Shown piece after piece: positions 43,716-52,587 of a stretch of DNA of 64,000 nucleotides. This stretch comes from Acidobacteriota bacterium. GTDB lineage: Bacteria > Acidobacteriota > Terriglobia > Terriglobales > Acidobacteriaceae. The notes beneath the pieces were generated by a model. It worked only from the letters and a program-made list of their open reading frames with translations. It made no database searches and was not told the DNA's origin. Position numbers and translations under genes: made by a program. Where the stretch lies: NCBI GenBank assembly GCA_021779935.1, contig JAJXZT010000064.1:126461-190460 (forward strand), given 5' to 3'. Within the stretch, counting starts at the first letter, position 1. Each line of letters opens with the position of its first letter.

Positions 43716-44648
43716 CTAGACCACGCTGTTGATCATCATAAGAGCGAACAGCAGAGGCAGGTAAATTACAGTCGCCTGTAACAGGTGTCGCGCGAGAACC
43801 TTGGAGCGCGGCGCCGAAGGCGGCAGGACTTCCCGCCAGACCCGTACGCAGAAATAAAATAAGGCCAAACCAAGTACAGAAGAACCCATCAAGTACCATA
43901 CACCGGTCATGCCCATAAGGGTTGGCGCCATGGTGGTGGGTAGCAACGCGCTTCCATAAAGCATGATAGCGCTGGCCGTCGAACGCCCATCGTCTTCCAC
44001 CACGGGCAACATCCGAATGCCGGCGCGCTCGTAGTCTTCACGATAAAGCAGCGCGATGGAATGGAAGTGCGGGAACTGCCAAAAGAAGACGATGGCGAAG
44101 AGCACGAACGATTCCCACTCGAGACGTCCGCGAATCGCCGTCCAGCCGAGGACACCGGGCATGGCGCCAGGGAACGCGCCGATAAAAGTGCAGATTGGCC
44201 CGACTTTCTTGAGCGGCGTGTAGGCGAGCAGGTAGACAAGCGAAGTGGCCAGCGCCAGCGCAGCCGTCAGCCAGTTGCACTCGATGCCGAGGTACACCGC
44301 GCCGCCGAGAATCATCACAAGCGAAACGGTGGTGGCGTGCAGTACGCTCATCGACCGGGTGACAAGCGGACGGATGGCGGTGCGGCGCATGAGCGCGTCG
44401 GTATCGCGTTCGATGACTTCGTTCATGGCCGCGGTTCCGCCGGAGACAAGCCCGATGCCGGCGAGCGCGTGAAAGAGAGTCCACGAAAGTGTCGGAACAC
44501 CCGACTTGAGGGCGCCGAAGTAATAACCGCACCAGGCACTCATCACGATCAACGTGGTGACGCGAACCTTGACCAGCTCGGAGTAGTCCTTGAATAGACC
44601 CGCGACTCCGGTGCGGGGCATGGTGAGTTGCTGCGTGGCTGTACTCAT
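43716..44648 (-). CDS. ctaB: Protoheme IX farnesyltransferase (heme O synthase)
   Basis: Membrane prenyltransferase of 310 residues that converts heme B to heme O for cytochrome oxidases. The UbiA-fold motif is NEVIERDTDALMRRTAIRPLVT (about residues 70-91); the second acidic motif region is HFHSIALLYREDYERAGIRMLPVVEDDGRST. About nine hydrophobic segments. Its ATG overlaps the ctaA stop (ATGA), so the two heme-modifying enzymes are translationally coupled. Confidence 0.95.
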   Translation of the reverse strand: MSTATQQLTMPRTGVAGLFKDYSELVKVRVTTLIVMSAWCGYYFGALKSGVPTLSWTLFHALAGIGLVSGGTAAMNEVIERDTDALMRRTAIRPLVTRSMSVLHATTVSLVMILGGAVYLGIECNWLTAALALATSLVYLLAYTPLKKVGPICTFIGAFPGAMPGVLGWTAIRGRLEWESFVLFAIVFFWQFPHFHSIALLYREDYERAGIRMLPVVEDDGRSTASAIMLYGSALLPTTMAPTLMGMTGVWYLMGSSVLGLALFYFCVRVWREVLPPSAPRSKVLARHLLQATVIYLPLLFALMMINSVV

Positions 44649-45595
44649 GCATGCACCGCCTTTTGCGTGGATGCCACGGGGACCTCGCTGGATACGGCAA
44701 GATGACGCCGTGCCTGAATTGCAAATACAACCGAGGTCGCAAGCACAAGCGCTCCCACGGCAACGTGAGCCACGGTCACAATGACCATGCTGGTGAGCGG
44801 CCGCGGCGCGTTCTTATCCCAGACGACCAGCGTGAGATATGCGCCGAGGCCAAGCGTGAGCTGAATCCAGAGTAGCGAGTGCAACAGCAGGGCCGCTTTG
44901 CGCAACTGCGGAATTCCGCGATAACGGCGAAGCGCCGTGAGAGTCGTCCAGAGAATCATGGTGGTGACCACGCAGGCGCTGATGATGTGCGGGATCAGCT
45001 TGAGCCCGTTGTGCCGGAAGGCCGCGCCGAGGACGAGTTGCACGAACACCGAAAGCACGGTCAGGACGCTGAGCGTCGTGAGGCGAGGACTGGTTGTCTG
45101 CGGCAATTGCTCGGGCGATCCCTCGGTCCAGTCGCGATTGGTAAACAGGGCGATGCTGACGAGGATGCAGAAGAAAATCTGCGCCAGCGTGGCGTGAGCG
45201 GTGGAAATGGCCGGCGGAAGATAGAAGAGTACGGTGATGCCGCCAAGTATCCCCTGCGCGATGACGACGCCGAGCGCGGTCCATCCAAGGGCGCGCATCC
45301 ACGGACGGCGATCCACTTTCTGCGTCCAGACAGCGAGGATGATGGTGAAGATGCCGATGAGTTGGGCGATCATGCGATGGCCGTGTTCATAAAGGACGCC
45401 GCCGACGAGCGGAACTTCAAAATAACGGTACGTGACGGGGAAGCGTCCGAAGGAGGTCGGCCAATCGGGGACGGAAAGGCCCGCATCCTTGCTGGTGACC
45501 ATGGCCCCTATGATGATGAGCAGGAACGTGCAACACGCGGTGAACACCGCAAACCGGTGATGCGCGCGGTTATAGGGTGTGCTGGACGCGTTCGT
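44645..45595 (-). CDS. ctaA: Heme A synthase (CtaA/Cox15 family), apparent ACG start
   Basis: Eight-helix membrane enzyme oxidising heme O to heme A. Heme-ligand histidine motifs are visible (LYEHGHRMIAQ, STAHATLAQIF, FRHNGLKLIPH), with SKDAGLSVPDWPTSFG after the first helix. The first helix needs codons upstream of the only GTG (45547), and the conserved HHRFAVFT lies before it. A perfect AAGGAG (45607-45602) is 6 bases before an ACG at 45595, in frame and after an in-frame stop. So translation may begin at ACG, giving 316 residues, or the base is a sequencing error for ATG. First gene of the operon down to 41286. Confidence 0.85.
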   Translation of the reverse strand, partial: TNASSTPYNRAHHRFAVFTACCTFLLIIIGAMVTSKDAGLSVPDWPTSFGRFPVTYRYFEVPLVGGVLYEHGHRMIAQLIGIFTIILAVWTQKVDRRPWMRALGWTALGVVIAQGILGGITVLFYLPPAISTAHATLAQIFFCILVSIALFTNRDWTEGSPEQLPQTTSPRLTTLSVLTVLSVFVQLVLGAAFRHNGLKLIPHIISACVVTTMILWTTLTALRRYRGIPQLRKAALLLHSLLWIQLTLGLGAYLTLVVWDKNAPRPLTSMVIVTVAHVAVGALVLATSVVFAIQARRHLAVSSEVPVASTQKAVHA

Positions 45596-45601
45596 AGCGG
45601 A

Positions 45602-45607
45602 CTCCTT
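45602..45607 (-). promoter_or_regulatory. Ribosome binding site of ctaA
   Basis: AAGGAG on the minus strand, 6 bases before the in-frame ACG. No ATG, GTG or TTG lies at the proper distance in the ctaA frame. Confidence 0.7.
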
Positions 45608-45707
45608 AATGTATTCGAAAAATAATTATGCCTGGAAAGCGAACCCGGACGGGAAGCATGTCTCCGGGGCCCGCAAGTTCACCCTTCATCACAGCATCAC
45701 CCCACAC

Positions 45708-45723
45708 TGTGATGTAACTCACA
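45708..45723. promoter_or_regulatory. Perfect CRP-type site upstream of the heme A operon
   Basis: TGTGATGTAACTCACA is an exact match to the TGTGA-N6-TCACA consensus of CRP-family regulators. It lies 113 bases before the proposed ctaA start, with a further TGTGA half-site on the minus strand about 25 bases closer. CATAAT on the minus strand at 45630-45625 is a possible -10. The regulator gene is not in the window. Confidence 0.6.
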
Positions 45724-45858
45724 ATCATACCGTACGAGGCTACAGATGCGCACGAGGAGTTCCCCGATGCAGAGATAAAGTTGGAAGAATCCGGCGGTTC
45801 TGATTCGGTACCGGGCCGGAAAAAATGGCCACGAAAGGTCCATGAAAGGGGGAGCAAG

Positions 45859-45885
45859 AAAAACGGCACAGCCGAAGCCGTGCCG
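45859..45885 (-). terminator. Terminator after the isocitrate dehydrogenase gene
   Basis: On the minus strand a 9-bp stem CGGCACGGC with GCTGTGCCG closes a TTCG tetraloop and runs into TTTTT. It lies 18 bases after the stop of the gene at 45903. Confidence 0.85.
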
Positions 45886-45902
45886 CAAGGAATCAAATTT
45901 TC

Positions 45903-46913
45903 CTAAGCCTGTTCGCTCATCTTCGCAATGACGGCATCGGCGAATTCGCTGGTGCTGGCCGTTCCGCCCATGTCCTTCGTCAAGTGCAAACGCTCGGTGT
46001 AGATGGCGTGGATAGCGTGTTTCACGCGGTCGGCTGCTTCGTTCTCGCCGAGATGGCGGAGCATGAGAATTCCCGAGCGGGTGACGGCCGTGGGATTGGC
46101 GATGCCTTTGCCGGCGATGTCCGGGGCAGAGCCGTGGACAGCTTCAAAGACGGCACACTCATGTCCGAAGTTTGCTCCGGGCACAAGGCCGAGTCCGCCG
46201 ACAAACGCTGCGCAGAGATCGCTGACGATGTCGCCGTAGAGGTTCTCCAGCAGCAGCATGTCGTACTGGTAGGGATTGGTCACGAGTTGCATGCAGGTGT
46301 TGTCAACGATGTGTTCGGCGTATGCAATCTCGGGATATTCCTTGGAAATATTGCGAGAGCAGCGAATGAAGAGACCATCGGAAAGCTTCATGATGTTTGC
46401 TTTGTGGATGGCGTGAATCTTCTTGCGTCCCATCTTGCGCGCATAGTCAAACGCCCAGCGCGAGATCCGCGTGGAGGCCTTCTCGGTGATGATCTTCAGG
46501 CTCTCCACCACTCCGGGCACCACCTCGTGCTCGATGCCGGAGTAGAGTCCCTCGGTATTTTCGCGCACGATGATGAGATCGACGCCCGGGTAGTGCGTCG
46601 GCACGTTGGGCAGATTGCGGATGGGGCGGAAGTTTGCGAACAGCTCGAAATGCTTGCGGAGCTGAACGTTGATGCTGCTGAATCCGCCGCCAATCGGCGT
46701 GGTGACCGGGCCCTTGAGCGCCACTCGCGTCCGCTCGACGGAGTCAAGCAGCGGTTTGGGAAGATATTCGTGGTACTTCTCGTAGGCGTCAGCGCCCGCC
46801 TCAAAGCTCTCCCACTCGAACTTGAGGCCAGTCGCTTCCAGAATGCGGACGGCCGCGCCGGTAACTTCCGGCCCGATACCGTCACCGGGAATCAGGGTAA
46901 CTTTATAGGACAT
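45903..46913 (-). CDS. NAD-type isocitrate dehydrogenase (IDH/IPMDH family)
   Basis: Beta-decarboxylating dehydrogenase of 336 residues in the citric-acid cycle. The start is VTLIPGDGIGPEV. Substrate-binding motifs are SINVQLRKHFELFANFRPIRN, VRENTEGLYSGIEHEV (active-site Tyr), AIHKANIMKLSDGLF (Lys) and DMLLLENLYGDIVSDL (metal-binding Asp). The co-factor loop EAVHGSAPDIAGKGIANPTA fits NAD. The SINVQLRKHF segment favours isocitrate over isopropylmalate, but homoisocitrate cannot be excluded. A clean terminator follows. Confidence 0.9.
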   Translation of the reverse strand: MSYKVTLIPGDGIGPEVTGAAVRILEATGLKFEWESFEAGADAYEKYHEYLPKPLLDSVERTRVALKGPVTTPIGGGFSSINVQLRKHFELFANFRPIRNLPNVPTHYPGVDLIIVRENTEGLYSGIEHEVVPGVVESLKIITEKASTRISRWAFDYARKMGRKKIHAIHKANIMKLSDGLFIRCSRNISKEYPEIAYAEHIVDNTCMQLVTNPYQYDMLLLENLYGDIVSDLCAAFVGGLGLVPGANFGHECAVFEAVHGSAPDIAGKGIANPTAVTRSGILMLRHLGENEAADRVKHAIHAIYTERLHLTKDMGGTASTSEFADAVIAKMSEQA

Positions 46914-47063
46914 GATCTTGTTCGTTCGTGCCGTTCGCGCGGAACGGCCGGCTCAGCCCCACCAGGCGAGCCTGAAATGTCAGTGTTGCCGGCGCAGCTT
47001 ACACGATCAAGCCATCTACTCCAGCGACCCATCGCTCCATCGGCCCCACTAGCCGTTAGATGC

Positions 47064-47579
47064 TCAGCGGCCCGCTTTCGACTTGGCGGAAGACAAAAGC
47101 TTCGCGATATCTTTTTCGCGAGGCTCTTTGCTGCGAAGCAGGTCCTGCAACTCCGACATGAATTCGTGTACATCCTTGAAGTCGAGATACACCGAGGCGA
47201 AACGCACGTAGGCAACCTTGTCGAGGTTGCGCAGGCGATTCATGATGAGTTCGCCAATCTCGCTGGTGCGGCGCTCGCGCTCGGGGGAATCGATGACGAA
47301 ACCCTCGGCTTCATTGACGATCTGTTCCAGTTTTCCAATGGAAACGGGGCGTTTTTCGCAAGCGCGCAGCAACCCGTTGAGGACTTTCTGGCGGTCGAAT
47401 TTCTCGCGGCGGCCATCTTTTTTGACGACCATGTACGGTATTTCGTCGATGCGCTCATACGTAGTAAAGCGCTTCTCGCACTTGAGGCATTCGCGGCGGC
47501 GGCGAATCGATGCGCCTTCCTTGCTCTCACGCGAGTCGACTACTTTATCGTTTGCAAAGCCGCAGAATGGACATTTCAT
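47064..47579 (-). CDS. nrdR: Transcriptional repressor NrdR
   Basis: Zinc-ribbon/ATP-cone repressor of ribonucleotide reductase genes, sensing ATP and dATP. The start [19 protein letters not shown] and [16 protein letters not shown] give the four zinc cysteines; the ATP-cone follows ([30 protein letters not shown]). The 171-residue length is usual, with a basic C-terminal extension. No nrd genes or visible NrdR boxes lie in the window. Confidence 0.96.
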   Translation of the reverse strand: MKCPFCGFANDKVVDSRESKEGASIRRRRECLKCEKRFTTYERIDEIPYMVVKKDGRREKFDRQKVLNGLLRACEKRPVSIGKLEQIVNEAEGFVIDSPERERRTSEIGELIMNRLRNLDKVAYVRFASVYLDFKDVHEFMSELQDLLRSKEPREKDIAKLLSSAKSKAGR

Positions 47580-47728
47580 GGGCTGATCGCGCCAGCGACG
47601 CTCTCCCGCACGGGTAACGGAGTCTGGCAGGAAGTGCTGACTCCCCTGATTGTAACAGGGGATGGGAAGCCCAATGCCGTGGAGTGGGAAAATGCCCGCT
47701 TAAATTTTGCAACAAAAGGAAGCGAGGA

Positions 47729-48865
47729 TTAGAGGGCGGAGGACTCTTCCTTATTTTCTTCTTCCGCCTCGGTTTCGCTTTCGGCGCTCAACTCGCGCAG
47801 GGAAATGCGCTCCCGATGGGCCAGGATGAGTCCCGCCGGAATGACCGACATGAACGTAACCAGCCACAACATGATGCCGCAACTGGTGGCGAGCTCGGGC
47901 GTGATGTTGTAGGGTTCGCCGCGGAAAATCTCAGAGGAGAGGATGCCGATCACGGCGAGCTGCGACCCGCCACCGACTCCCGGCAACTGCACCACGGATC
48001 CCACCATACTGGAACCCATGACGAGGACGACGTCTTCCAGGTGCATCTTGTGGAGGCGGACGGTCCGCATCACGGGCGGCAGCGGGTTACCGTCGCTGTC
48101 CACTCGCGTGACTGTCACCTTCATCTCAGGATAAGAGTGCAGCACCTGGATGTACGCCTGTGCCACGGCCAGCCAGATGAGCATGGAAAGCGCGACGATG
48201 GAGAGGAACGAGCGCAGATCCTTAATGGTGTGAAGTCCTTCGCCGAAGGACTTTACCTTAACGGTGACCGACGCAGCCATCTTGTGGGAGAACTTCGAAA
48301 TCAGCCGGCCAAGCGTGACACAAATGAATTCGGTCCTCCACCAGAGAAGGAAGACGGAAATGGAGAGCACGGCTGCAATCCCAAGCATCGCAAAGCCGAG
48401 CTCGGCGACCTGCGGCACGGCGCGGTACTTGCTTCCCTTGAGCGCGAGGTTGACGCCAAGCAGTACGGCAACGGCGCCAATATCGAAAACGCGTTCGACC
48501 GCCCACACCGCCAGTTGAGAAGAGAACGTGACGTTTTCACGGCGCGCGATGAGAAACGGCCGGACGAGTTCGCCGGGGCGGCCCAGCAGCGCAAGGCCCG
48601 TGAACCCGATGACCTGCGGCGCAAGCAGACGCTTCACGGTGGTGTCGTGCGAGGGCTTGAGGAAGATCATCCAGCGGATGGCGCGCAGGTAGTAGACGAA
48701 ATAAATGAGCCCTATGCCGGCCAGCACGGACCACTTGTTGATTCCGCTGGTGAGGAGCCAGAACTCGTGCCAGTTGAAGGTCCGCCAGTGGCGGAACTGG
48801 AAGTAGACCAGCAGCCCCAGAATAACGAAAACAACTGCGGTGGTGATTGCGTGATGACGTTTCAT
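47729..48865 (-). CDS. Lysylphosphatidylglycerol-synthase-TM (UPF0104) family membrane protein
   Basis: Polytopic membrane protein of 378 residues with about eight hydrophobic segments. Conserved features are YYLRAIRWMIFLKPSHDTTVKRLLAPQVIGFTGLALLGRPGELVRPFL near the start and QLPGVGGGSQLAVIGIL later. The family is the flippase domain of MprF and related proteins of unknown substrate. The C-terminus is a Glu-rich cytoplasmic tail (SAESETEAEEENKEE). ATG at 48865 or GTG at 48889 are both possible starts. Confidence 0.87.
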   Translation of the reverse strand: MKRHHAITTAVVFVILGLLVYFQFRHWRTFNWHEFWLLTSGINKWSVLAGIGLIYFVYYLRAIRWMIFLKPSHDTTVKRLLAPQVIGFTGLALLGRPGELVRPFLIARRENVTFSSQLAVWAVERVFDIGAVAVLLGVNLALKGSKYRAVPQVAELGFAMLGIAAVLSISVFLLWWRTEFICVTLGRLISKFSHKMAASVTVKVKSFGEGLHTIKDLRSFLSIVALSMLIWLAVAQAYIQVLHSYPEMKVTVTRVDSDGNPLPPVMRTVRLHKMHLEDVVLVMGSSMVGSVVQLPGVGGGSQLAVIGILSSEIFRGEPYNITPELATSCGIMLWLVTFMSVIPAGLILAHRERISLRELSAESETEAEEENKEESSAL

Positions 48866-48950
48866 TCGAGGGTCGTTTCGTCCGGCCACTGCGCATGAGC
48901 CGAAATTACAAGGTACTTGACCGTGCGACGCCGGTCAAACTACTGGAGGA

Positions 48951-49622
48951 TCAGTTCGTGGATTTTTGAGCCGCGGTTTCTTTCCGGGCTATCTGCGCCG
49001 CGCGTTCCTTGCGGCGGTTGAATTCTCGAATCACGCGTGCCACGTAGTCGCGAGTCTCAGTGAATGGCGGCACTCCATTGAATTGCTCGACACGGCCCGG
49101 CCCGGCGTTGTATGCGGCCAGGGCCTTGACGGCGTCACCGTTGTAACGCGCCAGCAACTGCCGCAGGTAACGGCTGCCTGCTTCAATGTTTTCCGCGGGA
49201 TCGAACGGGTTGCGCACGCCGAGTCGCGCGGCCGTTTGCGGCATCAGTTGCATCAGCCCCTGCGCACCCTTGGGAGAAATCGCGCGGGGATTGAAGTCAC
49301 TCTCGTTATGAATGACGCTGGCGAGAAAATCCTCGTCGATGCCAGTGGCGTCGCTGGCACGGGAAATATCTTCCCGGACGGTGGCAGGTTTGGGATTGTT
49401 TGCAGTGGCGACCGTGTCGGCTTCACAGTCTGCAATGTCGCTCGTCGGAACATCGACAAAGCTGGCGGAACCGGAGTCGAGGTAAAGCCGGGTGTTTGCG
49501 CCCTGCACTTCCTTGTGATTGAAGCGAAGGTTGAAACCGTTGCGCAGATGCGCGAGTTGCTGGGCACTGGCCGCGGGAAGAAATGCGGCGATCACCAACA
49601 CGATTTGCAGCAGACGCTTCAC
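48951..49622 (-). CDS. Lytic transglycosylase (SLT domain)
   Basis: Exported 223-residue muramidase-type enzyme that cleaves peptidoglycan strands. The signal peptide is LLQIVLVIAAFLPAASAQ. The Slt70-like domain has the catalytic Glu in SVIHNESDFNPRAISPKGAQGLMQLMP (about residues 102-128) and the typical NIEAGSRYLRQLLARYNGDAVKALAAYNAGPGRV. The region before it (about residues 25-80) is unassigned. Its start overlaps the stop of the upstream HAD gene by 4 bases, so the pair is coupled. Confidence 0.92.
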   Translation of the reverse strand: MKRLLQIVLVIAAFLPAASAQQLAHLRNGFNLRFNHKEVQGANTRLYLDSGSASFVDVPTSDIADCEADTVATANNPKPATVREDISRASDATGIDEDFLASVIHNESDFNPRAISPKGAQGLMQLMPQTAARLGVRNPFDPAENIEAGSRYLRQLLARYNGDAVKALAAYNAGPGRVEQFNGVPPFTETRDYVARVIREFNRRKERAAQIARKETAAQKSTN

Positions 49623-50458
49623 GCGTTCAGCACCTTTTCCACGACGTGCGCCACGCCGTCCTGATCGTTGCCCAGGGTCACGGTCCAGCCGGGCTTCTTC
49701 AGATCGTCGGACGCATTGCCCATGATAACCGGCACTCCGGCAAACTCAAGCATCTCAATGTCGTTGTAGTTGTCGCCGATGGCCATGATTTCCGCGCTTG
49801 GAATTTCGCGGTGCTCGGCCCAGCGGCGAAGAGCGTGCCCCTTGGAGCAGCCCTGGTTGAGCACGTCGACGATGCAGAGGTTGCGTGCCTGGTACTGCGT
49901 CTTCAGTACGGTAACTCGTCGCAGCAGTTCCGGCGCGGAAAGCAGATGCGCCTGCGCCTCTTCCATTCTTGCGATGGAGCCGCAGAACATCGCCTGGATG
50001 GGGTCTTCCGTCAGCGAGCGTTCAATGGGGCGGACTTGCTCGATATACTCGGCGTTCTTTTCCATCCAGCGCTGAATGGCTGCATTCAACTCGTCCACGC
50101 TTTCAACGACGAGCGCTCCGCGGACATCTCGATCGAAAGTCAACACGAGATTGTCGCGAAAATTCGTCATGTGAGCGATCAGCGCCGCGGCGGTCTGGTG
50201 AGGCAGTTGATCCTGGTAAAAGAGTTCTCCAGAACTGGAGCGCGTGACGGCGCCATTCGAACTGATGAGCGTGACGTCGAACTGGAGGGCGCGAGCGACC
50301 GGGAGGGCGAAGGCATGGCGACGCCCGGTGACGAGGGCGATTTCGACGTTACGCTCGTGTGCGCGCCGAAGGGCCTGCAGGTTGGCCGCCGAGACCTGGA
50401 ACTGATGGTCGAGCAGCGTGCCGTCAATGTCGATAGCTATAAGGCGAACGCTCGGCAT
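49619..50458 (-). CDS. Cof-type HAD phosphatase
   Basis: HAD-superfamily hydrolase of 279 residues, type IIB cap. Motif I is AIDIDGTLLDHQ (about residues 7-18) with the nucleophile Asp; motif II is LISSNGAV; motifs III and IV are CSKGHALRRWAEHREIPSAEIMAIGDNYNDIEML. Such enzymes dephosphorylate sugar phosphates or FMN-like cofactors; the substrate is unknown. It overlaps the lytic transglycosylase gene, although no functional link is evident. Confidence 0.9.
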   Translation of the reverse strand: MPSVRLIAIDIDGTLLDHQFQVSAANLQALRRAHERNVEIALVTGRRHAFALPVARALQFDVTLISSNGAVTRSSSGELFYQDQLPHQTAAALIAHMTNFRDNLVLTFDRDVRGALVVESVDELNAAIQRWMEKNAEYIEQVRPIERSLTEDPIQAMFCGSIARMEEAQAHLLSAPELLRRVTVLKTQYQARNLCIVDVLNQGCSKGHALRRWAEHREIPSAEIMAIGDNYNDIEMLEFAGVPVIMGNASDDLKKPGWTVTLGNDQDGVAHVVEKVLNA

Positions 50459-50555
50459 CTTTCCCCGATTCTACACTTTCGTGCGAACGGATTCCGGGAA
50501 CATAGTACAAATCGCGATATCGAAATGCGATGTGCGCTGTTAGGATTAGCACGCA

Positions 50556-51296
50556 ATGTTCGGGCTAGGCTCAATCTTCTCTTACGGCATCTTTGGTCTC
50601 GTGCTGGTGGTTGCAGCGCTCATCCACTTCGTGCGCAAACAGCCGAACTGGTGGTGGATCTGGGTCATCCTTTTCCTCGGGCCAATTGGCGCGCTGGTGT
50701 ACCTGGCAGTGGAAGCCGCACCGGAACTTGGCGATCCCGGCACGTTCAAGTTCATGCAGCGCGGACGGCGCATTCGAGAACTGGAGATGGCGGTTCGCGA
50801 CAATCCTTCGGCCGGAAATTACGAAGAACTCGGCCAGCTTTATCTCGACGAAGGTCGCTGGCAGGCCGCGCGCGCGTGCTTTGACCGCTCTATATCGCAG
50901 CGCACGGATTCCCCCGATCCTTTCTATCGGCGCGCCGTGGCGGAAGTTGAGCTGGGAGATTTTGAGGCTGCGCGTGTTGACCTGGAGCGTGTCATCGCCA
51001 AGGATCGCACCTACGATTTCCATCGCGCGATTGGGTTGCTGGCGTATGCCTATGCGAAGACGAACCATCCGGAGCAGGCCAACGCCATGTTCCAGGACGC
51101 GCTGCGGATTTCGACATTGACGGAAACGCAATTGCACTACGCGCAGTTCCTGGCTTCGCAGGGAAGAAACGCCGAGGCGCGCGAGTGGTCACAGCGCATT
51201 CTGCAGAAACGCGCCACGATGCCGGGATTTCTCCGTCGTCGCGAGCGGCCGCTGTTTCGCAGGACGAACTCGCTGCTGCGTGGGTTGCCGCGCTAG
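50556..51296 (+). CDS. TPR protein with PLDc_N-like membrane anchor
   Basis: A 246-residue protein. Two hydrophobic segments at the start (FSYGIFGLVLVVAALIHFV and NWWWIWVILFLGPIGALVYLAVE) match the small phospholipase-D-nuclease N-terminal anchor. A cytoplasmic or periplasmic TPR array follows (NYEELGQLYLDEGRWQAARACFDRSI and later units), with a very basic C-terminus. It begins a run of four plus-strand genes. Role unknown, probably a membrane-tethered scaffold. Confidence 0.8.
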   Translation: MFGLGSIFSYGIFGLVLVVAALIHFVRKQPNWWWIWVILFLGPIGALVYLAVEAAPELGDPGTFKFMQRGRRIRELEMAVRDNPSAGNYEELGQLYLDEGRWQAARACFDRSISQRTDSPDPFYRRAVAEVELGDFEAARVDLERVIAKDRTYDFHRAIGLLAYAYAKTNHPEQANAMFQDALRISTLTETQLHYAQFLASQGRNAEAREWSQRILQKRATMPGFLRRRERPLFRRTNSLLRGLPR

Positions 51297-51354
51297 CCTG
51301 ACATTGTTTGAACGGACTGCATTGCCCGCATGAGTCAAAAGAGGCAGGGAATCA

Positions 51355-52563
51355 ATGGCAAAAATCTCTCATCTTGAGTGCTCCCGCTGCGGCGAAAAAA
51401 CGAGCGCCGCGCAGCCGCAAACCGTCTGTCCAAAGTGCGCCGGGCCGCTTTACGTGCGCTATGACCTTACGCCGCTCGCCCGCAACTTTACGCGCGATTC
51501 GCTCGCCGGTCGCGAGAAATCCATGTGGCGATACCGCGAGGTTCTGCCGGACGCGGAGCCGGTGACGCTTGGCGAAGGCATGACACCGATGCTGCCGAGT
51601 CGGAAATATTCGGGCGCATATATCAAGGATGAGGGCCTGAACCCGACAGGCGCGTTCAAGGCGCGCGGGATGTCGGCGGCGGTGACGATGGCTCGCCACT
51701 ATGGACTGAAGAAGCTGGCGGCGCCTTCTGCGGGAAACGCGGCGAGCGCACTGGCTGCCTATGCAGCGGCAGCGGGACTGGAAGCGCACCTCTTCATGCC
51801 GAAAGATGTGCCGATGGCGAACCGCGTGGAGTGCGAGTCGTACGGCGCGAAGGTCACGCTCGTCGATGGCCTGATCAGCGATTGCGGGCGCATGGTGGCC
51901 GAGCGCAAGGACAAAGAAGGCTGGTTCGACGTGTCCACTCTCAAGGAACCCTATCGCGTGGAAGGCAAGAAAACGATGGGCTACGAGGTGGCCGAACAAC
52001 TCAACTGGCAGGTGCCGGATGCGATCATCTATCCCACGGGCGGCGGCGTGGGCCTGATCGGCATGTGGAAGGCGTTCGAGGAGATGGCGACTCTCGGGTG
52101 GATCGGCTCAAAGCGTCCAAAGATGATCACCGTGCAGGCGGCGGGCTGCGCGCCGATCGTAAAGGCATGGGACGAGAACAAGCCGGCCTCCGAAGCGTGG
52201 CAAAACGCGAGTACGCTGGCTGCCGGATTGCGCGTCCCCAAGGCGTATGGCGATTTCATCTGCCTCGACATTCTGCACAAGAGCAACGGTACTGCCGTCG
52301 CAGTGACCGACGACGAGATCATGCAGGCTTTCCGCGAATGGGCGAGCGACGAAGGTGTCTTCGCGGCGCCGGAAGGCGCGGCCTCGCTGGCCGCTTATCG
52401 CAAACTGCTGGCTTCGGGATTCCTGAAGGAAGGCGACCGCACCGTCCTCTTCAACACCGGCTCTGGATTGAAATATATCGATGTAATCTCGAAGTACCTC
52501 GGAATCGCCGGACCGGAATTACCGAAGGGCCGGAGCATCGGCGGCATCATTCAGCCGTACTAG
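51355..52563 (+). CDS. thrC: Threonine synthase
   Basis: PLP enzyme converting O-phosphohomoserine to threonine. The 402-residue protein begins with a zinc-ribbon-like stretch, CSRCGEKTSAAQPQTVCPKCAGP (about residues 5-27), seen in many class II threonine synthases. The PLP lysine is in NPTGAFKARGMSAAV (about residues 98-112), and the phosphate cup is APSAGNAASALAAYAA. The distinctive VKAWDENKP and late LFNTGSGLKY support the assignment over other fold-II enzymes. AGGGAATCA precedes the ATG. Confidence 0.92.
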   Translation: MAKISHLECSRCGEKTSAAQPQTVCPKCAGPLYVRYDLTPLARNFTRDSLAGREKSMWRYREVLPDAEPVTLGEGMTPMLPSRKYSGAYIKDEGLNPTGAFKARGMSAAVTMARHYGLKKLAAPSAGNAASALAAYAAAAGLEAHLFMPKDVPMANRVECESYGAKVTLVDGLISDCGRMVAERKDKEGWFDVSTLKEPYRVEGKKTMGYEVAEQLNWQVPDAIIYPTGGGVGLIGMWKAFEEMATLGWIGSKRPKMITVQAAGCAPIVKAWDENKPASEAWQNASTLAAGLRVPKAYGDFICLDILHKSNGTAVAVTDDEIMQAFREWASDEGVFAAPEGAASLAAYRKLLASGFLKEGDRTVLFNTGSGLKYIDVISKYLGIAGPELPKGRSIGGIIQPY

Positions 52564-52587
52564 CATCACGGAGCTTGTTGGTTTTTC

